Shown one piece after another: positions 1-7,940 of a stretch of DNA of 39,570 bases. The notes beneath the pieces are model-generated. The model was not told the DNA's origin and did not search any database. It saw only the letters and a program-made list of their open reading frames with translations. Position 1 is the stretch's first letter; the number at the start of each line of letters is the position of its first letter. The DNA is from Anaerolineales bacterium (lineage in GTDB: Bacteria; Chloroflexota; Anaerolineae; JAAEKA01): NCBI GenBank assembly GCA_020634615.1, contig JACKBI010000021.1:1-39570 (forward strand), read 5' to 3'. The translations under genes were made by a program, and so were the position numbers.

Positions 1-24
1 ACGGGGTGCTACGCAAAGCCGTCC

Positions 25-110
25 GGCTACAAGGTGGAAGCCCTTCCAGGCCCGTAGGGCCTTCTACCTCGTAGCCCGATCCGTTTTACGGTCGGGCGGG
101 CCTGACTGGA
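25..110. repeat. Structured intergenic repeat, copy A
   Basis: This stretch lies downstream of the oxidoreductase gene and has no ORF. GGCTAC (25-30) pairs with GTAGCC (71-76), and the stem continues through AGGT/ACCT and GAAG/CTTC with one mismatch and one G-U pair. A second hairpin, CCCGA-T-CCGT / ACGG-TCGGG, spans 75-96. The block GGCTACAAGGTGGAAGCCC (25-43) recurs with one change at 37637-37655, and the following CCCGATCCGTTTT block recurs at 37653, so this is a dispersed family. I recognise no named RNA class. Confidence 0.6.
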
Positions 111-150
111 CGATTACCGGGTTGAATTCTTAAGGCTCATCGATCATTGC

Positions 151-1242
151 TCAACCGCCGGCGTCATCAACAAGTTTGGCGAGACCGTAGCGGGCCAGTA
201 CGTCGCTGACGCGCATCGGCTGTCCGTTAATCGTCGACTCGTCCATGGCCTGCATCAATGCCACGGTGACGATCCCCTCGCGGACATCCGGCTTGGGCGT
301 CTCGCCGCGCTCAAGACAGCGCGCAAAATATTCAATGTAGTTCTGGTACTCGCCGGCGTGGTGGCTGTTGCCGCCGAAGCGGAAATAGTACTCTCGCCGC
401 GATTCGAAGGATTCGATAACCTCTTGTTTGCCGGCGGTCCAGGCGTAGCGCAGTTCATGATAATCAGCCTGGCTGGCGCCGTCGGTGCAGCGCAAGATGC
501 AGGTCATGGGGCTGTCCCGCTCCACGGGGACGGTCGGACAGGAATAGACGCCGGAGACGCGCGCGATTCTGCCGTCGGCAGCCTTCAGCACGAAGTGGTA
601 GGTGTCGGGATTGACCAGTCCGCCAGCCCGCCCGTTGGCGCTGAGGTAGGCATAGCCCATGACCTCGACCACGTCGGGCAGGTACCAGCGCACCAGATCG
701 GCCGGGTGGCTGATGCCGCCGTAGAGCCATTTGAAGGCCGCTTGCCGCGCCCAGGGCTTGTTCAAGAACCAGCGGTGATCGTCGCTATAGCTGGCTTCGA
801 TTGTGACCAGATCGCCCAATGCGCCGCTGTCAAAGTGCTCTCGCTGGCGCATGAAGGGCGCGAAGAAGCGAGTACTCTGCCCGACCATGACCTGTTTGCC
901 GCTGCGCTGCTGCGCTGCCAGGACTGCCCTGGCTTGCTCCAGGTTGTCGATGAACGGTTTGGCACAGATCACGTGCTTGCCGGCATCCAGAGCGCGGATG
1001 ATGTGCTCGGCGTGCAGATGGTCAGGCGTGTAGATGCCGATAACGTCCACCGCCGGGTTGGCCAGCATCGCAGCATAGTCGGTCGTGAAATTGCTCACGC
1101 CGAATTCGTCGCAACGTTCTCTGCCGAGCGTCTCGTTGGTGTCGCAAAGGCTGACGACATGCCAGAGATCGCTCTGCAAGCCGGCCGAGATGATGCTGCG
1201 TCCTTCGCCCAGACCGAGAACGCCCAATCCAAGTGGGTTCAT
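151..1242 (-). CDS. Gfo/Idh/MocA-family NAD(P)-dependent oxidoreductase
   Basis: This 363-residue protein has the size and layout of the family. An N-terminal Rossmann fold has the glycine loop GLGVLGLGEG (residues 5-14), and an acidic residue at the end of the second strand (D34 in SLCDTN) favours NAD over NADP. A KP pair at 95-96 (AKP where EKP is usual) and GGISHPADLVRW with H179 and D182 fit the conserved active-site positions. Such enzymes oxidise or reduce sugars, inositols or sugar acids; the substrate cannot be read from sequence. The start is supported by GGGAG eight bases upstream. It is the last gene of the glycan operon, 17 bp after the LacI gene. Known: the family. Inferred: a role in processing the sugar released by the neighbouring glycosidases. 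Confidence 0.88.
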   Translation of the reverse strand: MNPLGLGVLGLGEGRSIISAGLQSDLWHVVSLCDTNETLGRERCDEFGVSNFTTDYAAMLANPAVDVIGIYTPDHLHAEHIIRALDAGKHVICAKPFIDNLEQARAVLAAQQRSGKQVMVGQSTRFFAPFMRQREHFDSGALGDLVTIEASYSDDHRWFLNKPWARQAAFKWLYGGISHPADLVRWYLPDVVEVMGYAYLSANGRAGGLVNPDTYHFVLKAADGRIARVSGVYSCPTVPVERDSPMTCILRCTDGASQADYHELRYAWTAGKQEVIESFESRREYYFRFGGNSHHAGEYQNYIEYFARCLERGETPKPDVREGIVTVALMQAMDESTINGQPMRVSDVLARYGLAKLVDDAGG

Positions 1243-1259
1243 GGGTTGTGCTCCCGCGC

Positions 1260-2291
1260 TTACCGTAGCGATGCTGGCACCGTGACACGCGCCGGGCCAG
1301 TGCTCCCGCGCACTTGCAATGTGGAGCCTACCAGAACCTGTTGCGGCTCAGTCTCGGCCCCGGTGAGTTGGGCAATCAACATATCCACAGCGATGAATCC
1401 CAATTCCCGCGAGGTGAAACTCAGGGCGGTCAGTGGCGGCGTCATCATTTCGGCAACGGATTCGTCGAGCAGCCCGACAATCGAGATATCATCGGGGATA
1501 CGCAACCCTTTGGTGGCAATGGCTTTGAGGATACCCGGCACGCCCGAATCCTGCGGCGTGACCACGGCTGTGATCTCCGGGTGTTGTGAGAGCAGGTCAA
1601 ACGTCACGGCCGCAACACTTTCGTTGGAAAGATCGGCTGTGCGCCAGAGCAGTGGCAGGTCATGGTGCAGACAGGAGTCCCTGTAGCCCTGGCGCGCCCA
1701 GGCGGTGAACCCGTATTCTTTCTCAGGTGTAATCTCGCCCAGCGTGATGAAGCCGATGTGCCGGTGTCCGAGTTCAACCAAATGGCTCATCGCGTCTTTG
1801 ACCCCGGCGCCGATGTCGGAATCGACATAGCTCAACCCGTCTGTGTCGGCGCAGCGGCCGACCATGACGAAATTGATGTCGTGTTCGCGCAGCACTTCGA
1901 CTCGCCAGTCGTGGGTCAGGATCTCCACCAGGACGATGGCGTCGGCCTGCCCGCTGTTGAAGATCGTAAGCAGCTCGTTCTCGTCCAGGGGACCAACGAT
2001 CAGGTTGAGTGTATAGCCGGCGCTTTCGCAGCGCAGCGCAGCGTTGGTGATGATACCCTGGGAAGGTGGGTTGAAGTCTTGCGGAAAATGCAGGGCGATG
2101 AAACGACTTTTGCCTGTACGCAGTTGCTGCCACGTGATGTGCGGCGCAAAGCGCTCGTCCTCGATGACGCGCAAGACGCGCTGGCGCGTCTCCTCGGCCA
2201 CATCCGGCTTGTTATTGAGAATGCGTGAAACGGTGGAAACCGAGACACCGGCGGTCCTGGCAATGTCTACGATCGTGGTCTTCTTGCTCAC
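1260..2291 (-). CDS. LacI-family transcriptional repressor
   Basis: This 343-residue protein has the standard LacI build. The N-terminal helix-turn-helix covers about residues 6-25 (VDIARTAGVSVSTVSRILN), followed by the hinge-helix region ending in LRTGKS near residue 60, then a periplasmic-binding-protein-like sugar-sensing domain to the C-terminus. It starts with GTG, with a GAGGA ribosome site about ten bases upstream. It is the penultimate gene of the minus-strand glycan operon, 195 bp after the GH31 gene and 17 bp before the oxidoreductase. The palindromes at 9474-9509 and 9757-9772 have the CG-centred symmetry usual for LacI-family operators and are its likely targets (inference). The effector is probably a rhamnose- or xylose-containing saccharide or a breakdown product. 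Confidence 0.92.
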   Translation of the reverse strand: MSKKTTIVDIARTAGVSVSTVSRILNNKPDVAEETRQRVLRVIEDERFAPHITWQQLRTGKSRFIALHFPQDFNPPSQGIITNAALRCESAGYTLNLIVGPLDENELLTIFNSGQADAIVLVEILTHDWRVEVLREHDINFVMVGRCADTDGLSYVDSDIGAGVKDAMSHLVELGHRHIGFITLGEITPEKEYGFTAWARQGYRDSCLHHDLPLLWRTADLSNESVAAVTFDLLSQHPEITAVVTPQDSGVPGILKAIATKGLRIPDDISIVGLLDESVAEMMTPPLTALSFTSRELGFIAVDMLIAQLTGAETEPQQVLVGSTLQVRGSTGPARVTVPASLR

Positions 2292-2486
2292 TATGGTAGC
2301 TTCCTCGATAAGGCGTCAGAACAGGTGAGTAATGCGATCAGACACGCGTTGCGCGTTTGCCGCGAACTAGACGAATCTTGTGAATTGCCGTTGCAGCCCG
2401 GCCCGAGCGAGCTATTTTCAAGACGGCCTTGGTGAAATTCGACCAGTTCCTGGCAGATTCCAAACACTTCAAAGGTTCGCAAGGAA
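2292..2486. other. lacI leader / intergenic gap
   Basis: This 195-bp gap separates the GH31 stop from the lacI GTG start. I see only the lacI ribosome site near 2300 and no convincing promoter, operator or terminator hairpin. The lacI-oxidoreductase pair may depend on read-through from the operon promoter. Confidence 0.4.
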
Positions 2487-4904
2487 TCACATCCTGACAA
2501 CGACTTCCTGGCCAGCGTATGTGAACTGTCGGCTGCTGCCTGAGGCAGTTTCGCAGGGCAGCAGCACACGAAATTCACGGGTTGCCAGCATGCCCGGATA
2601 GCTGCCCTGCCGCTCTCGCAGAATCAGCTGGCGGGATGAGTCGTGCCACTCGATGTCGATGGTAGAGAACGCACCGGATTCGTAGTCATAGCTGTCGCCC
2701 GCATCCTCGTAGAGTTGAAAACTTCCATCGGAACCGGGATAGACGTGCAAATCGACAACGGCCTCCGGCATCTCGTCGACGTACTGCATCGGCGCACCCA
2801 ACGGAACGATGGAGCCGGCCCGCACATACAGCGGCAGCACGTCGAGGCCAGCCGCGGCAACGATGATTTGGCCGCCTGCCAGCCGTTCTCCCGTCCAGAA
2901 ATCATACCAATCCGTGCCGGTCGGCAAATACACCGGACGTGTCAGGTCGGCATCGATCACAGGAGTTGAGCCGGTGGTGAAGAACATCGGTTGCGTCACC
3001 GGGCTGACCAGCAAGGCAGGGCCAAACATGTACTGGTCGGTGATGTCGTGAGTGCTGGCATCTTCCCGGAAATCGAAGGCCAGCAGGCGCAGCATGGTGT
3101 AATCGTTCTGCGTGGTCCATCCGGCCAGTGAATAGACATAGGGCAGCAGCCGGTAGCGCAGCCGCAGGAATTTCACCAGCGAGTCGTAGGTGGCGTCACC
3201 CGGCTCGCCAAACCGCCAGATCTCGCGCGGCGTGTCGGTGCCGTGCGCTCGGAGCATCGGCAGGAAGGTGGCGAACTGAAACCAGCGCACAAACAGCTCG
3301 CGATACCCCAGATCATCCACACCGAGGTCAAAATCGCCGCTCCAGAACCACAGATGCGGTTTGCTGATCACAAAGAAGCCGCCGACATCCAGTGTCCAGT
3401 AAGGCATTCCTGTCGCACAGAAGTTGAGACCTTCCGCGATCTGGCGGCGCATGGTCTCCCAACTGGCGATGATGTCACCCGACCATGTGACGGTGCCGTA
3501 ACGCTGCTGACCCAGGTACGCCGAACGGGTGAGATTGATGACGCGCTTGTCAGATCCGACCTGACGCTGTCCCGCATAGATTCCCTGCGAGTGCAGCAGC
3601 GAATAGGCGTTGATGTACTCGGGGTCGAGATAGCGCTTGGCCTCATCGATGTTGATGCGGACGCGTTCTTCGGGGGACGGCTTGACCGGACCATGCCAGT
3701 CGGCTTCAAATGGCTCGGTGCAGTCGCACCACCAGGCATCGATGCCGTGGGCAAACAGCCCTGTCCTGGCCTGTTGCCAGTAGAGCTTGCGAGCTCGCTC
3801 CTGAAACGCGTCGTATGTAGCCTGGTTTCCCAGCAGGAACCCTTGCTCGCGCATCTCCCGCCAATTGTCTCCGCCCGGGCGCATGATGGGCCAGATGGAA
3901 ATCATCAGGCGCGCGTGCAGGCTGTGCAGGTCTTCCATCATTTGCGCGGGATCGGGAAACCGTTCGGGGTCGAGAGTCTTCTGACCCCACAGGTCGCCGG
4001 TCCACGACATCCAGTCCAGCACAATCGCGTCCAGCGGAAGCTGGCGGCGGCGATATTCCTGCACGATCTCGATCAACTCTGCCTGCGACTCGTAGCGCTC
4101 TTTGGACTGCAAATAGCCAAAAGCCCACTTGGGCAACATCGGCGCCTGGCCGGTCAGTTGGCGCACTTCGTGTACGACCTCATCCAGCTCCGGTCCATAG
4201 ATGAAGTAGAAATCCATCTCGTCGTCGACATCCGTCGAAAGAAACGAACCTTGCGCAGTGTCGCTGAACGTGATGAAGGAATAGCTGTCCAACACGATGC
4301 CGTAGCCGCGCGTGGAGACAAGCGCCGGCACGACCGCTTTCATGTTGTGCTGATAGAGGTATTGCTGGTGGCCGCGCAGATTGAGCGCGCCCTCTTCGTG
4401 CGAGCCCAAACCATACAGTGCTTCCCCATCCGCCCATTCGAAGTCCAGCCTGGTTTGATAAGCCTGCCGGTCGACCCGCTGGTGTACGTTCTGAGCTTTG
4501 AGCCGAACACCGTCCGCAGTGGGGGTAGCATCAGCGACAGTCGAATCGTCGAAGACTGATACCACGACATCGACCGGGGTCAACGTCTTGCCGCCTGATG
4601 CCGGCTCTCTGGTCAACAAGCGACCGCTGTTGTCCCGGTAGGTGAACGCAGCGCTGCGCCGATCGATTTCAATGGTCAGGTCGGCGGTCGAGACGATGAG
4701 GCAGTCCGGCTCCTCCGCGATCGTGAAGTTTACATTTGCGTCCGGCCTGGACACGACCATCAGGCTTTCGGCGCTGCTGAACTCTTCGCCCAGCGTATAC
4801 CGTACCCGCACGGTGCGCGATGTGTACGGCGTCAGCGAGATGCAGCCCCGCCCGGTGTGCAGCTGCAGTTCGTTGTCTCGCAATGAATAGGTCAGTGGTG
4901 GCAT
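2487..4904 (-). CDS. GH31 alpha-glycosidase (alpha-xylosidase/alpha-glucosidase type)
   Basis: This retaining alpha-glycosidase of about 805 residues has an N-terminal beta-sandwich (to about 230), a central (beta/alpha)8 barrel (about 255-590) and C-terminal beta-domains. The nucleophile is Asp394 in WWCDCTEPFE and the acid/base is Asp477 in TWSGDI (numbered from the chosen start). LDAIVLDWMSW and KWAFGYLQSKERY are typical GH31 barrel-strand motifs. No signal peptide is visible, so the enzyme is probably cytoplasmic and acts on imported oligosaccharides. I chose the ATG at 4904 because an upstream ATG at 4964 would overlap the uroD-like gene; MPPLTYSLRD also makes a natural N-terminus. Activity could be alpha-xylosidase, alpha-glucosidase or alpha-galactosidase. 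Presence of GH78 nearby points to a rhamnose-containing plant glycan or glycoside. Confidence 0.92.
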   Translation of the reverse strand: MPPLTYSLRDNELQLHTGRGCISLTPYTSRTVRVRYTLGEEFSSAESLMVVSRPDANVNFTIAEEPDCLIVSTADLTIEIDRRSAAFTYRDNSGRLLTREPASGGKTLTPVDVVVSVFDDSTVADATPTADGVRLKAQNVHQRVDRQAYQTRLDFEWADGEALYGLGSHEEGALNLRGHQQYLYQHNMKAVVPALVSTRGYGIVLDSYSFITFSDTAQGSFLSTDVDDEMDFYFIYGPELDEVVHEVRQLTGQAPMLPKWAFGYLQSKERYESQAELIEIVQEYRRRQLPLDAIVLDWMSWTGDLWGQKTLDPERFPDPAQMMEDLHSLHARLMISIWPIMRPGGDNWREMREQGFLLGNQATYDAFQERARKLYWQQARTGLFAHGIDAWWCDCTEPFEADWHGPVKPSPEERVRINIDEAKRYLDPEYINAYSLLHSQGIYAGQRQVGSDKRVINLTRSAYLGQQRYGTVTWSGDIIASWETMRRQIAEGLNFCATGMPYWTLDVGGFFVISKPHLWFWSGDFDLGVDDLGYRELFVRWFQFATFLPMLRAHGTDTPREIWRFGEPGDATYDSLVKFLRLRYRLLPYVYSLAGWTTQNDYTMLRLLAFDFREDASTHDITDQYMFGPALLVSPVTQPMFFTTGSTPVIDADLTRPVYLPTGTDWYDFWTGERLAGGQIIVAAAGLDVLPLYVRAGSIVPLGAPMQYVDEMPEAVVDLHVYPGSDGSFQLYEDAGDSYDYESGAFSTIDIEWHDSSRQLILRERQGSYPGMLATREFRVLLPCETASGSSRQFTYAGQEVVVRM

Positions 4905-4920
4905 GATAGGTTCTGTTGTT

Positions 4921-5991
4921 TCAGCGATATTGTTCGGCGACTTTGAGCGCGCGCTCGATGTCATCTTCGGATTCGAAGTGCATTAACACGTTCATGCCTT
5001 CCGGCCCCACGGCATCGAGCAGAGGCTGCAATTCTTCGACCTCGACCCAGCACGGCATGATCGATTTCCCGTTGGCGCGAATCCGGCGATACAGATCGTA
5101 CCAGCAGGGGTCACCGCCCTGAGGCTGACCAACACCTGGTGTCCATTGGATGGCGTCCAGTTCGTCGATTTCCAGCAGGGCATCGAGATGACGAATGGCG
5201 CCAACCCCATCGAGGTGGTACAGCGAATAGTCCAGCCATTGGCACTGTTCGCGAATGAACGGTTGCACGAAGCGCCGGAAACTCTTGGGTGACATCATGA
5301 TCGAGATGTCGCTTTGCAGCTTGGCAACGCGCCCTGGTCCCCAGATTGAGAAGTAGCAGAAGGCCATCTCACCGGCGACATTGATTATATCGTAAATGCG
5401 CTGGAAGACGGTAAACCAGACATTGTTGATTGCCTGTAGTTCCTGCTCCAGTTCCTCCGGCCGGTCGATGGTGTCGAGCAGCACGGGCTGCGTGCCTCGT
5501 ATGCCGGCCAGCGTGTCGAGGCCCTCGATCAAATCAGGGCACCCCACCAGATAGTTGCCCTGGGCGAGCCGCCGGCAGGCATTGATCAGGTCAAGATGCA
5601 GACGCCACCAACGGTTGTCTTCGTCCAGCACCAGGTCGCGGCCCAGGTCGGTCCGGGGATGGATCCAGATGGTATCCTCCCCACCTCCAAGTTCGGCGCC
5701 AAGGATGGCTGCCAATGAGCCCGGTCCGAGATGCGTGTTGGCGACCGGCAGGATGTCAGCCTTGAACGAGCTGCGAGAAAGCTGGTAGTGCAGCCTGGCA
5801 GCGCGCCATTCCGGGTCAAACCAGTACTGCTGCAAGTCTCTGGCAGGTTCAGGAGCAGGTACTACTGCGTGTGGCGGGCCGTCCTTTTTCAGATGCTCCC
5901 ACATGCTGATCACCAGACCCTTGCCCGCCCACCAGTCCAGGTAGTGCACACGCGATTCGGTCCAGTTTTCCTTCCAACCGAAACCATTCAT
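4921..5991 (-). CDS. Uroporphyrinogen decarboxylase-fold protein of a sugar operon
   Basis: This 356-residue protein belongs to the UroD/methyltransferase-A superfamily by its C-terminal half: HLDGVGAIRHLDALLEIDELDAIQWTPG, then a barrel strand with HFESEDDIERAL near the end. It lacks the arginine-rich substrate-binding motifs of true HemE and has no haem gene nearby, so tetrapyrrole synthesis is unlikely. Members of this branch occur in carbohydrate operons and their reaction is unknown; homologous branches include corrinoid-dependent methyltransferases. It lies between the permease genes and GH31, with a 17-bp gap to the GH31 start, so it is presumably co-expressed. The ribosome site is weak (AAGG). 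One possible role is handling a methylated or otherwise decorated sugar, but that is a guess. Confidence 0.75.
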   Translation of the reverse strand: MNGFGWKENWTESRVHYLDWWAGKGLVISMWEHLKKDGPPHAVVPAPEPARDLQQYWFDPEWRAARLHYQLSRSSFKADILPVANTHLGPGSLAAILGAELGGGEDTIWIHPRTDLGRDLVLDEDNRWWRLHLDLINACRRLAQGNYLVGCPDLIEGLDTLAGIRGTQPVLLDTIDRPEELEQELQAINNVWFTVFQRIYDIINVAGEMAFCYFSIWGPGRVAKLQSDISIMMSPKSFRRFVQPFIREQCQWLDYSLYHLDGVGAIRHLDALLEIDELDAIQWTPGVGQPQGGDPCWYDLYRRIRANGKSIMPCWVEVEELQPLLDAVGPEGMNVLMHFESEDDIERALKVAEQYR

Positions 5992-6128
5992 TGTCTGATT
6001 GCCTTTGTTTTGTGATTCTTGAGCGAACTGGCGGAAACCCGGTTTTTCTGTAGGTTCGTCGACTTCCGAAGTCCTATGGCTTCTGTGAACAACTTCTAAC
6101 GACCGGTTTCTGAGTTCAACGAGACCGT
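5992..6128. repeat. Dispersed palindromic repeats between uroD-like and permease genes
   Basis: The gap contains the palindrome GACTTCCGAAGTC (6061-6073), flanked by GGAAACCCGGTTTTTC near 6032 and CCGGTTTCTGAG near 6102. The first motif recurs in the long inverted repeat at 35172-35268. It is probably an intergenic repeat insertion rather than an operator, though a structured RNA that tunes expression within the operon is possible. Confidence 0.5.
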
Positions 6129-6950
6129 CTAGCCTTTGACTGAGCCGGCCGTCATGCCGGACAGGATGAAACGCTGAGCAAACAGGTAAACGATGATGAC
6201 TGGCAGAATAGTCAGGAGAATGTCAGCCGAAACGAGGCTCCAGTCGGACTCGAACTGACCAAAGAAATTGTAGACCGCCAGGGTCATCGGCCAGTAGGCG
6301 CTACGGTTGAGGTAGTACAACGGCAGGAGAAACTCGTTCCAGATGCCCAACAGATTCAGCACGCCCGCGGTGATCAACACGGGTGTCAGCAGCGGGTAGA
6401 TGACGGAGAAGAACAGCCGGATCGGACTGCAACCGTCGATAATCGCCGCTTCATCCAGTTCGCGCGGCAAGGTGCCGACAAAGGCATAAATCAGAAACAC
6501 ACTGAACGGGATCGAGGTGGCCGAGTATAGCAGAATGATGCCAATCTGCGTGTTGATCAGGTGCGTTAGCTGCATCACCTTCATCAACGTGACGAAATTG
6601 GTCGGCATGGCGATGCCCATGATGATGAAGAAATAGATGAAGCGGTTGAAGCGGCTGCGGTTGCGCGAGAGCACATATGCAGCCAGAGCAGCCAGGGTGG
6701 TGCCGATCAGTGTGGCTCCGACGGCATAGAGCACACTGTTGCCGAACGCCGTCAACAATTTGCCGCGCTCGATAACAACTGCGAAGTTCTGCCAGTTGAG
6801 AGTGGTTGGCAGACCTGCGCCCATCGAACTGGCTTCTACCTTGGTCTTCAGCGAATTGACCACGACAAGGTAGACAGGAATGAACATGATCAGGCTGGCG
6901 ACCAGCGCGACCGAGTGGTTGAACAGGCCCCGAATCTTGCGAATGATCAT
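6129..6950 (-). CDS. Carbohydrate ABC transporter permease (MalG/CUT1 type)
   Basis: This 273-residue inner-membrane permease has six predicted transmembrane segments. The cytoplasmic EAA loop (RELDEAAIIDGCSPIRLF), about 80 residues from the C-terminus, contacts the ATPase. Size and C-terminus (AQRFILSGMTAGSVKG) are typical of MalG-like subunits. The ribosome site GGAGGG is nine bases from the ATG, and only 5 bp separate it from the upstream permease, so the two subunits are translationally linked. No ATPase gene is present; CUT1 systems often share an MsmK/MalK-type ATPase encoded elsewhere. Confidence 0.95.
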   Translation of the reverse strand: MIIRKIRGLFNHSVALVASLIMFIPVYLVVVNSLKTKVEASSMGAGLPTTLNWQNFAVVIERGKLLTAFGNSVLYAVGATLIGTTLAALAAYVLSRNRSRFNRFIYFFIIMGIAMPTNFVTLMKVMQLTHLINTQIGIILLYSATSIPFSVFLIYAFVGTLPRELDEAAIIDGCSPIRLFFSVIYPLLTPVLITAGVLNLLGIWNEFLLPLYYLNRSAYWPMTLAVYNFFGQFESDWSLVSADILLTILPVIIVYLFAQRFILSGMTAGSVKG

Positions 6951-6955
6951 CTGCG

Positions 6956-7834
6956 TCAGCCCTCCGTCTCGCGGTGCATGAGCCTGATTACGAAGTATCC
7001 CAGGATGATCATGATAAAGAACAGAAGCGTAGACAAGGTGGTCGCCATGCCGTAGCGCCCCTTGGAAAATTCGTCGAAGATGGCAGTATATACCGTGTCT
7101 GTCGCGCGTCCGGGGCCGCCATTGGTCAACACGAAGACGATATCGAAGACCTTCAGCCCGTAGAGCAGGTTCAGGACCGTAGTCACTGTTAACACCGGCA
7201 TCAGCAGCGGGATGGTGATATGCCAGAACGAATCGAGTCCGCTGGCGCCGTCGATCGAGGCCGCTTCGTAATACTCGTCCGGGATCGCCATCAAGCCGGC
7301 GATGAGGATGACCATGATATATCCCACCCCGCGCCAGGTATCCACTGCGATCACCGAAGGCAAAGCCAGGTGAATATCCACCAGCCAGCGCTGCGCCAGG
7401 AAATCAAGCCCGATGTTACGAAGAAAAGTGTTGAGCAGCCCGGTAGCTGGATTGAGGATCGATTTGAATACCAGGCTGACCACCAGAATGGGCAGCACAG
7501 CCGGCAGATACATCACAACCCGGTGAAAATAGCTCAGCCGCTTGATGCCACCGGTGAGCAGCAATGCCAGTCCCAGGGCAATGGCAGTCTTCAGAAAAAT
7601 GGTGGTGATGGTGAAGATGATCGTGTTTCTGATGAAGTGCAGGTAGTTCTGACCAGCGCCTGAAGAAAAAATCGTTCTGAAGTTGTTCAGTCCGATGAAG
7701 TTGACTTCTGTCGAATAACTGTTCCAGTCGGTGAACGCGTAAAAGATACCCATTATGCTGGGAATGACGAAGAATATCAGGTAAAGCGCGAGTGCTCCGC
7801 CGGCGAAGTAGAATGGATAGGTCCTGGCTTTCAT
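6956..7834 (-). CDS. Carbohydrate ABC transporter permease (MalF/CUT1 type)
   Basis: This 292-residue membrane protein has about six transmembrane helices, the first at residues 8-30 (FYFAGGALALYLIFFVIPSI). The EAA loop reads PDEYYEAASIDGASGLDSFW, and the MalF-type stretch VFDIVFVLTNGGPG follows. It pairs with the downstream MalG-type subunit to form the translocation pore for the sugar delivered by the lipoprotein encoded just upstream. It lacks the extra periplasmic domain of enterobacterial MalF, as is normal outside that group. The ribosome site is weak, and a strong stem-loop precedes the gene at 7879-7917, which may lower permease expression relative to the binding protein. Confidence 0.95.
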   Translation of the reverse strand: MKARTYPFYFAGGALALYLIFFVIPSIMGIFYAFTDWNSYSTEVNFIGLNNFRTIFSSGAGQNYLHFIRNTIIFTITTIFLKTAIALGLALLLTGGIKRLSYFHRVVMYLPAVLPILVVSLVFKSILNPATGLLNTFLRNIGLDFLAQRWLVDIHLALPSVIAVDTWRGVGYIMVILIAGLMAIPDEYYEAASIDGASGLDSFWHITIPLLMPVLTVTTVLNLLYGLKVFDIVFVLTNGGPGRATDTVYTAIFDEFSKGRYGMATTLSTLLFFIMIILGYFVIRLMHRETEG

Positions 7835-7878
7835 GTAACTTCGTCATCCTCGAGTAGAGCCCGGCAACATTGGGGAAC

Positions 7879-7917
7879 CTTGCAGCCCCGGAGCCGGAGA
7901 GCCTCCGGAGCTGCAAG
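7879..7917 (-). terminator. Stem-loop between binding-protein and permease genes
   Basis: CTTGCAGC-CCCGGAG (7879-7893) pairs with CTCCGGAGCTGCAAG (7903-7917) with one mismatch and a 9-nt loop. There is no following T-run on the minus strand. It fits an mRNA-stabilising or partly terminating hairpin that keeps the binding protein in excess over the permeases, as in many mal-type operons. The function is inferred. Confidence 0.65.
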
Positions 7918-7940
7918 ACACGTTTGGACGATGGCTCAGC

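Noticed and set aside
25..110. Known riboswitch (for example cobalamin) call for the structured element
   Set aside because: None of the conserved boxes of riboswitches I know is present, and no downstream gene is placed to be controlled on the plus strand.
358..1686. Plus-strand open frame across the oxidoreductase and lacI genes
   Set aside because: It crosses two well-supported minus-strand genes and their junction; no domain is visible.
3243..4559. Long plus-strand open frame of 438 codons
   Set aside because: It is antisense to the GH31 gene, which has intact catalytic motifs; the translation has no recognisable domain and reflects GC-rich mirror frames.
4921..5991. Haem-biosynthesis HemE assignment
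   Set aside because: The family is right but the HemE substrate-binding arginines and any haem-gene context are missing.
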